From Elstera sp043721315 (GTDB taxonomy: Bacteria; Pseudomonadota; Alphaproteobacteria; Elsterales; Elsteraceae): a stretch of DNA of 23,926 nucleotides. The position numbers were made by a program, and so were the translations under genes. Where the stretch lies: the NCBI GenBank assembly GCA_043721315.1, contig JAYSQZ010000048.1:1-23926 (forward strand), written 5' to 3'. Each line of letters begins with the position of its first letter. Position 1 is the first letter of the stretch. Shown here piece after piece: positions 23,698 to 23,926 of the stretch. The notes beneath the pieces were generated by a model. It ran no database searches, was not told where the DNA came from, and worked only from the letters and a program-made list of their open reading frames with translations.

Positions 23698-23744
23698 TAG
23701 AGCAAATCCCGAGCGGGTGAGATCACCCGCGACGACGCATTTGC
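23698..23744. repeat. 47-nt palindromic repeat, copy 2
   Basis: Same length and outer arms as the copy at 894-940 (GCAAAT at 23702-23707 and ATTTGC at 23739-23744). The inner stem is GCGGGTGA/TCACCCGC, a perfect 8 bp, where copy 1 has AA/TT in place of GG/CC. It starts 21 bp after the protease stop. The last six bases of the window, TAGAGC (23921-23926), equal the first six of the repeat, so a third copy may begin there. Confidence 0.8.
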
Positions 23745-23926
23745 AAAACAAAACAATAGTTTAGAGCTGCGTGCGATTACTCGGACGCAGCTCTAAAAGC
23801 AGCCTCAGGCGTGTTTGACACGCCAAGCGTGTCGGGTGAGGCTGCGGCCAAGGGCGCGGATGCGCCCGGCCAAGCGCTTGGCGCGTCAAACGCACCGGGC
23901 GGCGAGGGCTAAGATAAAACTAGAGC
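23745..23926. repeat. Dense block of nested inverted repeats after the protease gene
   Basis: No gene is visible here. A perfect 13-bp stem lies at 23760-23772/23785-23797 (TTTAGAGCTGCGT and its complement). A second set has outer arms AGCCTCA/TGAGGCT (from 23800) around GGCGTGT/ACACGCC. A longer pair, 23813-23829 with 23875-23891, matches at 16 of 17 positions and encloses GGGCGC/GCGCCC. The purpose is unknown: a terminator cluster, a REP-like element or a structured RNA are all possible. Confidence 0.6.

Overview
The window looks like chromosomal DNA of a GC-rich alphaproteobacterium, probably of the Rhodospirillales. The evidence is the COX15-type heme A synthase, the ileS-lspA coupling, an Fpr-type ferredoxin reductase, and a J-domain gene divergent from a BolA gene. 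The genus cannot be named from the sequence alone. No rRNA, tRNA or CRISPR array was seen.

Layout. Positions 1-6184 hold housekeeping genes: a 5'-cut ctaA, a periplasmic family-3 solute-binding protein on the minus strand, ileS overlapping lspA, and fpr. Positions 6185-8600 are an accessory patch: a 142-bp hairpin-like remnant of an IS481-type element, an AT-rich TolB-like lipoprotein gene, a small acidic ORF, and a 5'-truncated piece of a repeat-protein gene, a fragment of which recurs beside the IS remnant. Positions 8475-16079 form one tightly packed plus-strand operon that I interpret as zinc-responsive. It has a Zur-like palindrome in the promoter, a 25-residue His-containing ORF, a ZigA/COG0523 GTPase, DUF1826, a Tat-exported Dpp/Nik/Cnt-type binding protein, an EamA-family exporter, two permeases and a fused two-domain ATPase. 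The set resembles Cnt-type metallophore transport but has no metallophore biosynthesis genes here. Positions 16080-16396 are AT-rich and structured, with a second IS481-like terminus. Positions 16397-20633 are ordinary: a histidine phosphatase, a J-domain protein, BolA, a YeiH-type exporter and a CorC/HlyC-type membrane protein.

Positions 20645-22615 hold a two-gene cassette, an OLD/ABC-like AAA ATPase followed directly by an HNH-like protein. It has the architecture of Septu (PtuAB)-type anti-phage systems and a patchy, AT-rich composition. It sits seamlessly between corC and a DegS-like membrane-anchored HtrA protease (22612-23676), whose start codon overlaps the HNH stop.

Both ends of the window carry a copy of a 47-nt palindromic repeat (894-940 and 23698-23744). 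The two stems differ by compensatory changes, and the last six bases of the window match the start of a possible third copy. The right-hand copy is followed by a dense block of nested inverted repeats.
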